This document shows positions 1 to 5,575 of a stretch of 5,575 bases of DNA, in pieces. The notes beneath the pieces are model-generated. The model was given only the letters and a program-made list of their open reading frames with translations. It did not search any database and was not told where the DNA came from. The stretch is from Marinagarivorans sp. UBA5868 (GTDB lineage: Bacteria > Pseudomonadota > Gammaproteobacteria > Pseudomonadales > Cellvibrionaceae): the NCBI GenBank assembly GCA_002432095.1, contig DJFQ01000003.1, positions 1 to 5,575 of the forward strand, in the 5' to 3' direction. A program made the position numbers and the translations under genes. Within the stretch, counting starts at the first letter, position 1. Each line of letters starts with the position of its first letter.

Positions 1-80
1 ACGCCGGTCACGATGGTGCCGGGTTCCATATCGATGGTTCTTAAACTTTCTTCAAAGAGTTCTGCAAAGCTCTCGCTCAT
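1..80 (-). CDS. rpsA: 30S ribosomal protein S1, N-terminal 26 codons (partial, runs off left edge)
   Basis: Reading the minus strand from the ATG at 80 gives MSESFAELFEESLR, then TIDMEPGTIVTG. This matches the start of bacterial ribosomal protein S1 (E. coli begins MTESFAQLFEESLK) and enters the first S1 (OB-fold) domain before the window ends. S1 binds mRNA on the 30S subunit and helps translation start on structured or weak-Shine-Dalgarno messages. The start is supported by GAAGG eight bases upstream of the ATG. The gene has no stop in the window because its 3' part lies beyond position 1. Its upstream neighbour is lapB, 243 bases away, so it probably has its own promoter. In many gammaproteobacteria rpsA directly follows cmk, which is not so here. 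The identification is firm despite the short length, because the N-terminal block is highly conserved. Confidence 0.93.
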   Translation of the reverse strand, partial: MSESFAELFEESLRTIDMEPGTIVTG

Positions 81-323
81 TAAAATAACCTTCATTAAGA
101 ATGACCTGGAATACACCAGGCGACCGCACTACCAGTGCACGGGGTTGTTAAACAGGACGGCTGCATGCTGCTGTGCTGGTAAAGCACGCGACCGCGATCG
201 ATCAACCTGCCAAAGCTTGTCCAGCACGTGTTATGACACACTGCACAATTTTAGGCGGCGCGACCTTACCAGAAAGGCAGATCTAATGCAAACGAATGAG
301 GTTATTGAGTGAATGAATGGATG
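81..323 (-). promoter_or_regulatory. rpsA upstream region and candidate S1 autoregulatory leader
   Basis: This gene-free stretch separates the lapB stop from the rpsA start. On the minus strand it contains three small perfect hairpins before rpsA. The one at 173-187 is GTGCT/AGCAC with a 5-base loop. The one at 126-138 is GCACT/AGTGC with loop GGT. The one at 105-120 is CCTGG/CCAGG with loop TGTATT. The rpsA Shine-Dalgarno (GAAGG) and ATG follow. In E. coli and relatives the rpsA leader folds into consecutive hairpins that S1 itself recognises to repress its own translation. The layout here resembles that, but the fold is my reading and has not been calculated. No intrinsic terminator for lapB is visible, so some read-through into rpsA is possible. 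The only promoter-like hexamer I see is listed separately. Confidence 0.4.
248..253 (-). promoter_or_regulatory. Candidate -10 hexamer for rpsA
   Basis: TAAAAT on the minus strand matches the sigma-70 -10 consensus at five of six positions. It would give a leader of about 160 bases before the rpsA ATG. No good -35 lies 16-18 bases upstream, so this is only a weak candidate. A promoter somewhere in 81-323 is expected, because rpsA is highly expressed and separated from lapB. Confidence 0.22.
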
Positions 324-1490
324 TTAACGCCAGGCTTTGCAACTGGGACAACACCAGTAGAACTGCCGTCCCTGAAATCCACATTGATGGCAACTGAACT
401 GAAATGGCATTAGCTCGATAAGCGCAGGCCTAAGTTTGCTGTATTGGACAGAGCTTGTATCCATCGCCACAAGTAGGCTGGCGATGGCGCGATAGTTTTG
501 ATTTTCGCGAAGCTCCAGAACCAGGAAATCAAACGCTTTTGCTTCACCATATTGCCGGTAAACCAGGTCAGAGAGAAACGGCAGTACAGCGATATTTCTG
601 GAATCTCGATAAAAGCTCAGCAAATCATCCCAAACATCCCCTGGGTACTGACCGCTGACGGATAACATTAACGGGACCAGCAACATACTATGCTGCCCCT
701 CTAGCTTAATAGTGCGCAGAATATGCCGTGCACCAGCCAAATCCTTTCGCCCCAGTGCCAGCAAAGTCTTCATAAAGAGCACGCGAGCATGTGCTGGCGC
801 TTGGTGTTCGGCCTGAGCTATCCACGGTTGCGCGTTGTTGGCGGGATCGAGGATACCCGTAGACAGCACGTCTGGTTCGTTCCAGTCCGGCGACCCAAGG
901 ACGTGCTCAGCCAATTCACAGCAATAATGTGCTTGGACATGGCGCCAGAACGGCAGGTCTGGAATATCCGCTTTGCGACAAAGCTCATCGACCGCCACTA
1001 TGGCCTTTTCCCACTCTCGCTCTTCTTGAAAAAGCAGAACCAACTCTCGGCCAGCTGACTGCTGGATTGTGGGATGCGCACTGCCGGCAAGCTCTTTCAG
1101 TAGCACTTCGCCACGATCAAGCACACCAGAATGGGTGTAGTCCAAGGCAAGCTCTAACTGCGCCTGCTGCCGCTGAAGTGCAGTCAATGTTGGGCTTTCA
1201 AGGAGAGCGTGATGGACTCTTATCGCGCGCTCCATTTCCCCCTTCTTGCGCCACAAGGCACCGAGAGAAAAATACATTTCCAGCGTCTGCTGGCTAATAT
1301 CTAGCTCACTGACCAAGGCGTCTATAGCATGGTCTGGCTGCTCGTCGAGCAGGTATTTCAAACCCTCGATATAGCGATTATGTGCAGAGGACCAATTGCT
1401 TTGCGGGGGTTGGAAAGAGTTGGTACGGCGGCCTAAAAAAAAGCCGAAGGCGACCGAGCAAAAAATAAAGATGAAGATTAGCGCGTCCAT
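324..1490 (-). CDS. lapB: LapB, lipopolysaccharide assembly protein B (TPR and rubredoxin-like zinc domain)
   Basis: The predicted protein has 388 residues, close to E. coli LapB (389). It begins with one hydrophobic segment (about residues 2-18) ending in LGRR, which aligns with the MGRR of E. coli LapB. TPR-like helical repeats follow; the clearest spans about residues 73-100 (SLGALWRKKGEMERAIRVHH). The C-terminus is a rubredoxin-like metal knuckle, CHQCGFQ then CPSCKAW, with cysteines at about 367, 370, 381 and 384 and an extra cysteine at 380. In the known family LapB (YciM) is an inner-membrane protein facing the cytoplasm. It delivers LpxC to FtsH for degradation and coordinates LPS synthesis with transport. 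The frame is open to an ATG at 1508, but the ATG at 1490 makes the N-terminus coincide with E. coli LapB and has GGAG upstream. The protein stops just after CKAWR and lacks the short tail (STIKPIRGLDG-type) of E. coli LapB. lapA lies 63 bases upstream. Confidence 0.9.
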   Translation of the reverse strand: MDALIFIFIFCSVAFGFFLGRRTNSFQPPQSNWSSAHNRYIEGLKYLLDEQPDHAIDALVSELDISQQTLEMYFSLGALWRKKGEMERAIRVHHALLESPTLTALQRQQAQLELALDYTHSGVLDRGEVLLKELAGSAHPTIQQSAGRELVLLFQEEREWEKAIVAVDELCRKADIPDLPFWRHVQAHYCCELAEHVLGSPDWNEPDVLSTGILDPANNAQPWIAQAEHQAPAHARVLFMKTLLALGRKDLAGARHILRTIKLEGQHSMLLVPLMLSVSGQYPGDVWDDLLSFYRDSRNIAVLPFLSDLVYRQYGEAKAFDFLVLELRENQNYRAIASLLVAMDTSSVQYSKLRPALIELMPFQFSCHQCGFQGRQFYWCCPSCKAWR

Positions 1491-1553
1491 AACATTCATC
1501 TGCTCCATGTGTTTGTGTCAACAAAAGCCACCTTCAACTCGGAGAACGATCAG

Positions 1554-1868
1554 CTAAGGATTGACCACCAAATTCTTTGACACTGGCGGATTCTGCTGCG
1601 CCTTTATCAGCTGCGTACGCAGTCGACGAACACGCGAACGACCGATCAACACCAAAGGCAAAAACATCAGGCCACCAAGCAGCACTCCCACCAACAAACT
1701 TATGCTCAACAACAAACCCGATGACAGCGGTGGCAATTCCCATAACAACAGATCCAGAGAGATCAATTCCGGATTGTTCTGCGCAAATCTCGCACCGATT
1801 AAAATTAGCAAGAGGCACCAAATAAAAAGAAGGATCATTACAATTTTCTGCCATATACGCTTGAGCAT
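1554..1868 (-). CDS. lapA: LapA, lipopolysaccharide assembly protein A (DUF1049 membrane protein)
   Basis: This 104-residue protein has two hydrophobic segments, about residues 9-26 and 48-75. The linker between them carries the family-typical FAQNNPELISLDLL followed by WELPPLS. The second segment is rich in Gly and Leu. A basic cytoplasmic tail follows (RSRVRRLR, about 77-84). This is the layout of LapA/YciS proteins, which sit in the inner membrane and form a functional pair with LapB in LPS assembly. Identification rests on this architecture and on lapB coming immediately after it, as in E. coli. The ATG at 1868 has a strong purine-rich ribosome binding site (GAGGAAGG) a few bases upstream. 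The gene begins 41 bases after the cmk stop and ends 63 bases before lapB, so cmk-lapA-lapB can plausibly be one transcript. An overlapping frame at 1534-1854 on the same strand is a shadow. Confidence 0.88.
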   Translation of the reverse strand: MLKRIWQKIVMILLFIWCLLLILIGARFAQNNPELISLDLLLWELPPLSSGLLLSISLLVGVLLGGLMFLPLVLIGRSRVRRLRTQLIKAQQNPPVSKNLVVNP

Positions 1869-1909
1869 TTTTCCTTCCTCTTCTATTTGCTATGCCAATA
1901 TTCGGCGAA

Positions 1910-2593
1910 TCAGTGCATGGACGCCGCGTGGGCCAGAATGACGTCTACCACCTGTTCAATGGAGAGATTCGTACTATCGAGCATCAACGCATCCGGCGCT
2001 CGCACCAGTGGCGCTGTTGAACGCTGGGAGTCGCGTTCGTCGCGCGCGCGAATATCCGCCAAAATGGCGGACACATCGGCAGCTTCCCCCGCTTCCCGTA
2101 ACTGCAAAACTCGCCTCCGGGCGCGTTCATCGGCGGACGCGGTAAGAAAAATTTTCACCGCGGCACGCGGAAATACTACAGTGCCCATATCTCGGCCATC
2201 CGCAACCAATCCGGGCGGTCGCGCAAAAGCTCGTTGCCGATCCAACAATACCGCCCTGACCTTCTGGTAGGCCGCAACTTTAGAAGCGCCCATACCAACC
2301 TCCTCTCGCCGGATCGCGTGGGTGACATCTTTACCGGAGAGATAAATCGACGTACTGCTGTCGGCCGCGACGAAATTAATATCCAGACCTTGTGCGACAG
2401 CAGCAACACGCTCCTCATCGTCCATGTCGATACCAGACTGCATCGCCGATAACGCAGTTAAACGGTATAAAGAGCCACTATCCAATAAGTGATAGCCGGT
2501 ACGCTGGGCGACCAACCGGCAAACTGTTCCCTTCCCGGCTCCGCTCGGACCATCAATCGTAATAATTGGCACTGCATCCTTTTGACGACTCAT
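1910..2593 (-). CDS. cmk: Cytidylate kinase (CMP/dCMP kinase)
   Basis: This 227-residue enzyme phosphorylates CMP and dCMP with ATP in the cytoplasm, recycling them to the diphosphates. E. coli Cmk is also 227 residues. The P-loop is GPSGAGKGT at residues 15-23, followed by the DSGSLYR substrate-side motif at 38-44. The family signature DGRDMGTVVFP occupies 132-142. The lid-region arginines and aspartates lie in RDERD at 184-188, and LDST follows at 205-208. All the expected blocks are intact. The start is set by length and by the short pre-P-loop segment typical of the family. Its ribosome binding site is weak (GAGA about 11 bases before the ATG). The gene follows pyrF by 75 bases, with a candidate terminator between them, and is followed by lapA after 41 bases. 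In many gammaproteobacteria cmk is directly followed by rpsA; here lapA and lapB come between. Confidence 0.96.
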   Translation of the reverse strand: MSRQKDAVPIITIDGPSGAGKGTVCRLVAQRTGYHLLDSGSLYRLTALSAMQSGIDMDDEERVAAVAQGLDINFVAADSSTSIYLSGKDVTHAIRREEVGMGASKVAAYQKVRAVLLDRQRAFARPPGLVADGRDMGTVVFPRAAVKIFLTASADERARRRVLQLREAGEAADVSAILADIRARDERDSQRSTAPLVRAPDALMLDSTNLSIEQVVDVILAHAASMH

Positions 2594-2639
2594 GGGCAGG
2601 TTCTCACTACAGAAAGATTACATGGCCTAATTTCATTTC
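2594..2639 (-). promoter_or_regulatory. Candidate cmk promoter region
   Basis: If the hairpin at 2640-2667 ends pyrF transcripts, cmk needs a promoter here. The minus strand holds TGTAAT (2617-2622), five of six matches to the -10 consensus. It also holds TTGAAA (2636-2641), five of six to the -35 consensus. However, they are only 13 bases apart, too close for a normal sigma-70 promoter. I therefore treat this as a possible location rather than an identified promoter. Confidence 0.2.
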
Positions 2640-2667
2640 AAAAACCACGGCGGCAAACTCGCCACCG
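2640..2667 (-). terminator. Candidate intrinsic terminator of pyrF
   Basis: On the minus strand, directly after the pyrF TGA, CGGTGGC pairs with GCCGCCG across a 6-base loop. The stem is seven base pairs including one G-U pair. After three more bases (TGG) there is a run of five T. The G-U pair and T run favour the minus strand. The gap between stem and T run and the short T run make it weaker than the comEA terminator. Confidence 0.5.
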
Positions 2668-2668
2668 G

Positions 2669-3382
2669 TCAGTCTAAAGACATCACAATTTCTCGACAGA
2701 CAGAGGCGGGATCGGACGCTTTAGTAATAGGACGGCCAATCACCAAATAATCGCTTCCAAAACGAACGGCCTCTTTTGGAGTGACGATGCGTTTTTGGTC
2801 GTCGGCCGGGGAGCCATCAGGACGTATGCCTGGGGTCACGAGTTTAAAGTCGGAGCCGAAGCGGGCTTTCATGATTTCCGCCTCTTGCGCGGAACACACC
2901 ACGCCATCAAGGCCGGCTTCTTTTGCGAGGCCGGCCAAGCGCAGCACTTGTTTGTCGATGGTTCCGGCCACACCAATTTGCGGTAGCTCGTCAGCGGACA
3001 TACTAGTCAAAACAGTCACTCCAATGAGCAGCGGGCGACTGGCGTTGTTAGCGAGAGCTTCAGCAGCAGATGTGAGCATACGCGTGCCACCGGATGCATG
3101 CACATTGACCATCCACACACCAAGATCCGCAGCGGCGCGTACAGCCTTAGCGACAGTAACCGGAATATCGTGAAATTTGAGATCGAGAAAAACATCGAAA
3201 CCGCGTGTATGCGCAGCATTGACCGCTGCCGGCCCATTTGCGGTAAATAATTCTTTGCCAATTTTCACTCGACAAAAGGATGGGTCCAGTTGATCCAAAA
3301 GCCGTTCGCAGGGGGTAAGTGATTCAAAATCCAAAGCCACCACAACACGTGGATCGGCGGTTGGTGCGTTTGGCTGGGCCAT
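2669..3382 (-). CDS. pyrF: Orotidine 5'-phosphate decarboxylase
   Basis: This 237-residue enzyme converts orotidine monophosphate to UMP, the last step of de novo UMP synthesis in the cytoplasm. It begins with the VVVALDF strand (Asp18) and continues with RVKIGKELF (Lys40). The catalytic block [10 protein letters not shown] supplies Asp67, Lys69 and Asp72. Further on come [34 protein letters not shown] and the phosphate-binding YLVIGRPIT near the C-terminus. All catalytic residues are present. The residue after the block's proline is Val75, where the E. coli, Pseudomonas and Bacillus enzymes have Asn. The frame is open to an ATG at 3433, but the ATG at 3382 is the better start. It has GGAG five bases upstream, it matches the family N-terminus, and the longer form would begin at the terminator's T run. 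The gene is flanked by comEA with its terminator on one side and cmk on the other. Confidence 0.96.
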   Translation of the reverse strand: MAQPNAPTADPRVVVALDFESLTPCERLLDQLDPSFCRVKIGKELFTANGPAAVNAAHTRGFDVFLDLKFHDIPVTVAKAVRAAADLGVWMVNVHASGGTRMLTSAAEALANNASRPLLIGVTVLTSMSADELPQIGVAGTIDKQVLRLAGLAKEAGLDGVVCSAQEAEIMKARFGSDFKLVTPGIRPDGSPADDQKRIVTPKEAVRFGSDYLVIGRPITKASDPASVCREIVMSLD

Positions 3383-3431
3383 AGAAACTCCGCAAATTTC
3401 CAACGACAAATGAGCGGAGGGATTTTGACAC

Positions 3432-3460
3432 AAAAAAAGCCCGAGTTGGGAAACCCGGGC
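3432..3460 (-). terminator. Strong intrinsic terminator of the comEA-like gene
   Basis: Eighteen bases after the comEA-like stop, the minus strand reads GCCCGGGTT, loop TCCC, AACTCGGGC, then seven T. The stem is nine base pairs with a single G-U pair and is followed at once by the T run. On the plus strand the same position is an A-C mismatch and there is no T run, so the terminator works only for minus-strand transcripts. It separates the comEA-like gene from pyrF. Confidence 0.92.
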
Positions 3461-3478
3461 TTGGTTCGGTGAAATCGA

Positions 3479-3805
3479 TCAGAGGCTAATGCGGTCGCGA
3501 TTCTTGTCCAGTGTGGCCTGGCCGATGCCCTTTACATTAAGAAGATCGTCCACCACTTTAAAGGGACCATTCGCTTCACGATACGCCACTATCGCCTCGG
3601 CTTTTTTAGGGCCTACGCCAGTTAACAACTCCGCCAATGCGTCGGCGCTGGCAGAATTAACGTTGACTTTATCTTCCACAACTGCACTTTGCACTTTTGC
3701 GCTGGAGGCGTTACGTTTTTCAACAGGTTCAACGGCATAAGCAGAAGACCAAGCAAGAGAAGTCAAAAGCAATGCGATGAAAAGACGAAGAGAGAATTTA
3801 TTCAT
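3479..3805 (-). CDS. ComEA-like secreted helix-hairpin-helix DNA-binding protein
   Basis: This 108-residue protein starts with a classic signal peptide. It has a basic MNKFSLR, a hydrophobic core LFIALLLTSLAW, and a likely cleavage site after AYA at residue 24. A short polar linker leads into the ComEA-type module VNVNSASADALAELL. Two helix-hairpin-helix motifs follow, GVGPKKAEAIV (63-73) and VKGIGQATL (91-99), joined by the family-typical YREANGPFKVVDDLL. In naturally competent bacteria ComEA binds incoming double-stranded DNA in the periplasm and ratchets it inward. Small one-module homologues like this are common in gammaproteobacteria, and for many the role in DNA uptake has not been shown. 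The ATG at 3805 has AAGGA about ten bases upstream. The gene seems to be transcribed alone, with a 265-base spacer upstream and a strong terminator downstream. No other competence gene is in the window. Family assignment is firm; function in transformation is inference. Confidence 0.9.
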   Translation of the reverse strand: MNKFSLRLFIALLLTSLAWSSAYAVEPVEKRNASSAKVQSAVVEDKVNVNSASADALAELLTGVGPKKAEAIVAYREANGPFKVVDDLLNVKGIGQATLDKNRDRISL

Positions 3806-3878
3806 AATAAAAGTTCCTTTTTTACGGCGAGTGAAAAGGTCGACTCCTGGACCCTGCTTATTGCTTGTCGCATCACCG

Positions 3879-3909
3879 CGAGAATTGAGGGGACTATGCC
3901 CCGAGAATT
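3879..3909. repeat. Direct repeat CGAGAATT around a GGGG/CCCC hairpin
   Basis: CGAGAATT occurs at 3879-3886 and again at 3902-3909, start to start 23 bases. Between and overlapping them, GGGG (3889-3892) and CCCC (3899-3902) can pair across a 6-base loop. It lies about 75-105 bases upstream of the comEA-like start. The spacing of about two helical turns would suit a pair of protein-binding half-sites, but chance is quite possible at this length. Confidence 0.25.
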
Positions 3910-3976
3910 CTGCTTTCCTCTCGCCAGATTGATTGTGCGGCGGTGAGCGAAGCCAACTTGCGCACTATAACGGCCG

Positions 3977-4005
3977 AAAAAATCGTTCGCTATCAGCCAT
4001 TAACG
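3977..4005 (-). terminator. Possible imperfect terminator downstream of cysN
   Basis: The minus strand has CGTT pairing with AACG and an inner GCT pairing with AGC, separated by an asymmetric bulge (four bases against one). One base and a run of six T follow. It is about 65 bases past the cysN stop. The T run is good but the stem is poor, so termination here is only a possibility. Confidence 0.28.
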
Positions 4006-4023
4006 CAAATACGTGTAGTCCAT

Positions 4024-4062
4024 AGCGCACAAATAGCTGTGCGCTTTCGTGCATCAGTGCAC
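4024..4062. repeat. Pair of adjacent inverted repeats just downstream of cysN
   Basis: The first palindrome is AGCGCACA (4024-4031) with TGTGCGCT (4038-4045), a perfect 8-bp stem with a 6-base loop. Three bases later GTGCA (4049-4053) pairs with TGCAC (4058-4062) across a 4-base loop. Both share the GTGC core. They begin nine bases beyond the cysN stop in the direction of transcription. Neither is followed by a T run on either strand, so they are not ordinary intrinsic terminators. They could stabilise the 3' end of the cysN mRNA, help a Rho-dependent stop, or form a small interspersed repeat. Confidence 0.6.
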
Positions 4063-4070
4063 TTAGTACG

Positions 4071-5495
4071 TCAGCGTTTTATTAACGACTGTAAATCTAT
4101 CGCCTGCCAATGTGGGAAATGCTTGCGGATCAACCCGTTTAATTCCAACTCAAAAGCGGAAAAATCGCTTTGCGGCAATTCGCGCTGCTGCGCTGCCGGG
4201 TTACTCACCATGCCCGCCGCAACGGTAGCATTAGTGAGGCGGTCAATCATAATAAATGCACCGGTAGCGCGATTGCGTGAGTAGGTGTCGACCACAACCT
4301 TTTGCTCAAGTGAGACGTTCACCATAGCAATATCGTTCAGCTGCATCTCCCCCGCCTGCATACGCTCCTGCGTGTTGACATCAATGCGGTAGTCGATTGC
4401 AGATACAGAGCCTGGGGTCACCTTACTGGCGAACTTGAACAAATATTGTTTGCCCGCCTGCAGCGGTGCTTCGTTCATCCACACCAAATGCGCCTGCAGA
4501 CTCTGTGTAACGGAAGCCTGCTCATCTTTTTTAACCAGCATATCGCCACGGCTGATATCAATTTCATCCGCGAGGGTCAGTGTGACGGCTTGCCCTACGA
4601 ACGCCTCATCCAAACTTCCCTCATGAATGACAATATCTTTGACCGTGCTGATTTTACCGGATGGCAACACTTTGATTTCATCACCTCGACGAATAATTCC
4701 GGAAGCCACGGTGCCGCAAAAGCCGCGAAAATTCAGATTGGGACGATTGACATACTGCACCGGAAAACGAAAGTCGTCGGTGTTTTTATCGCCAGCGATT
4801 TCTACAAATTCCAAAATCTGCATCAATGACTGACCCTTGTACCATGGGCTGCGCTCACTGGGATTTACCACGTTATCGCCGTCTAACGCCGAGATTGGAA
4901 CAAAGAAAAATTCGCGCTCGCCCAGATTTTTTGCAAATGTCAGATAATCGTTTTTAATTTCGTTAAAGCGGGCTTCATCGAAATTCACCAAGTCCATTTT
5001 ATTGATCGCCACTACCAGATGCCGAATCCCGAGCAGAGAGGCTATATACGAATGCCGGCGGGTCTGGGTCATCACGCCGTGGCGCGCATCGATCAAAATA
5101 ATTGCAAGATCACATGTAGAGGCACCTGTGGCCATGTTGCGAGTGTACTGCTCATGGCCCGGCGTATCGGCAATAATGAATTTACGCTTGGATGTGGAAA
5201 AATAACGGTATGCCACATCAATGGTAATGCCCTGCTCACGCTCCGCCTGCAAACCATCCACCAGCAGCGCAAGATCGATTTTCTCTCCTGTAGTGCCATG
5301 TTTGGCGGAGTCCGACTTTACGGCGGCGAGCTGATCCTCATAAATCATTTTGGAATCGTGCAAAAGGCGGCCGATCAAAGTGGATTTTCCATCATCCACA
5401 GAACCACAAGTCAAAAACCTCAGCAGCTCTTTTCTTTCATGCTGGGCAAGATACGCATTAATATCAGTTGCGATCAAATCCGATTGGTGAGACAC
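4071..5495 (-). CDS. cysN: Sulfate adenylyltransferase subunit 1 (GTPase subunit of ATP sulfurylase)
   Basis: This 474-residue protein couples GTP hydrolysis to formation of adenosine 5'-phosphosulfate from ATP and sulfate, together with CysD, in assimilatory sulfate activation. It is an EF-Tu-like GTPase. The motifs are G1 GSVDDGKST at 31-39, the conserved switch segment [15 protein letters not shown] at about 85-99, DTPGH at 110-114, NKMD at 165-168 and SAL at 202-204. The beta-barrel domains include [12 protein letters not shown]. The C-terminus [19 protein letters not shown] matches E. coli CysN (475 residues). It ends there, so this is not a CysNC fusion with APS kinase. I chose the GTG at 5495, which has CAGGAG seven bases upstream and gives the family length. 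An ATG at 5543 in the same frame lacks a ribosome binding site and adds 16 residues unlike family N-termini. cysD is expected upstream, but its end is not recognisable in the remaining 80 bases. Confidence 0.96.
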   Translation of the reverse strand: MSHQSDLIATDINAYLAQHERKELLRFLTCGSVDDGKSTLIGRLLHDSKMIYEDQLAAVKSDSAKHGTTGEKIDLALLVDGLQAEREQGITIDVAYRYFSTSKRKFIIADTPGHEQYTRNMATGASTCDLAIILIDARHGVMTQTRRHSYIASLLGIRHLVVAINKMDLVNFDEARFNEIKNDYLTFAKNLGEREFFFVPISALDGDNVVNPSERSPWYKGQSLMQILEFVEIAGDKNTDDFRFPVQYVNRPNLNFRGFCGTVASGIIRRGDEIKVLPSGKISTVKDIVIHEGSLDEAFVGQAVTLTLADEIDISRGDMLVKKDEQASVTQSLQAHLVWMNEAPLQAGKQYLFKFASKVTPGSVSAIDYRIDVNTQERMQAGEMQLNDIAMVNVSLEQKVVVDTYSRNRATGAFIMIDRLTNATVAAGMVSNPAAQQRELPQSDFSAFELELNGLIRKHFPHWQAIDLQSLIKR

Positions 5496-5575
5496 GTCGT
5501 AACTCCTGCAGAAAATCTGGATAAATTGCGGCGCATGCCGCATTTGGATCTGTACACCCGCAGATTCGTTAGGAG
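5496..5575 (-). other. Region upstream of cysN with a GC-rich hairpin
   Basis: On the minus strand this holds the cysN ribosome binding site (CAGGAG at about 5503-5508). Further upstream is an inverted repeat, TGCGGC (5537-5542) pairing with GCCGCA (5527-5532) across a 4-base loop, so a 6-bp stem. A few A/T bases follow, with no proper T run. I looked for the end of cysD (family proteins commonly end in GYF) and did not find it in any frame. The cysD-cysN gap is therefore at least this long, if cysD is upstream at all. Confidence 0.4.

Larger units (their letters stand above)
3806..4070. other. Intergenic spacer between cysN and the comEA-like gene
   Basis: This 265-base gap holds no credible gene. 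It carries two adjacent hairpins next to the cysN stop, an imperfect hairpin with a T run, and an 8-base direct repeat around a small GC hairpin; these are listed separately. TATAGT on the minus strand (3964-3969) is a five-of-six -10 match that could serve the comEA-like gene with a leader of about 150 bases. No matching -35 is visible, so the promoter is not identified. Confidence 0.6.

Noticed and set aside
13..312. 99-codon plus-strand frame at the left end
   Set aside because: It runs antisense through the rpsA start and the rpsA-lapB spacer. It has no ribosome binding site and no recognisable protein features. The clear rpsA N-terminus on the other strand explains the region.
1491..1508. 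Longer lapB start at 1508
   Set aside because: The ATG at 1490 matches the E. coli LapB N-terminus residue for residue in length up to the GRR motif. The ATG at 1508 has no well-placed ribosome binding site.
1534..1854. 106-codon minus-strand frame overlapping lapA
   Set aside because: The alternative frame LapA has the expected two membrane segments, basic tail and strong ribosome binding site. This frame has none of these.
3383..3433. Longer pyrF N-terminus starting at 3433
   Set aside because: The extra 17 residues do not match family N-termini, and the start abuts the terminator T run. The ATG at 3382 has a clear GGAG upstream.
3943..4284. 113-codon plus-strand frame overlapping the cysN 3' end
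   Set aside because: It is antisense to a well-conserved part of cysN and reads through the palindromes. Its composition does not resemble a real protein.
1..5575. Mobile element, CRISPR, tRNA, defence system or new gene system
   Set aside because: Nearly all sequence is taken by conserved housekeeping genes with short spacers. I found no transposase, terminal repeats, spaced repeat array, tRNA-like fold or unexplained conserved frame.

Overview
The window looks like chromosomal DNA from a gammaproteobacterium. The protein sequences resemble the Pseudomonas/Cellvibrio side of the class, but this placement is inference from reading the proteins; no search was run. Base composition is balanced, roughly 50% GC. 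Every supported gene lies on the minus strand, so transcription runs from high to low coordinates. The transcribed order is cysN, a comEA-like gene, pyrF, cmk, lapA, lapB and the first 26 codons of rpsA, which runs off the left edge.

Right part (about 3806-5575): a stand-alone CysN, the GTPase subunit of ATP sulfurylase. It most likely starts at a GTG with a strong ribosome binding site. A 265-base spacer with several inverted repeats follows. Middle (2640-3805): a small secreted helix-hairpin-helix protein of the ComEA type with a textbook intrinsic terminator, then pyrF (orotidine 5'-phosphate decarboxylase), which appears to have its own terminator. Left (1-2593): cmk (cytidylate kinase), lapA and lapB (inner-membrane proteins of lipopolysaccharide assembly and LpxC turnover control), then a 243-base leader region in front of rpsA (ribosomal protein S1).

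The genes are mainly housekeeping: sulfate activation, pyrimidine nucleotide synthesis (pyrF and cmk), envelope biogenesis (lapAB) and translation (rpsA). cmk-lapA-lapB is spaced like an operon. pyrF is probably a separate unit, because candidate terminators lie on both sides.

I see no mobile element, CRISPR array, phage gene, tRNA, toxin-antitoxin pair or defence system, and no convincing new biological system. The points most worth a second look are the gene order (lapAB between cmk and rpsA, with pyrF upstream of cmk), the structured spacer after cysN, the candidate S1 autoregulatory leader and the short LapB C-terminus. Four start sites matter for annotation. lapB, pyrF and cysN have better starts inside longer open frames, and rpsA is visible only as a short partial gene.
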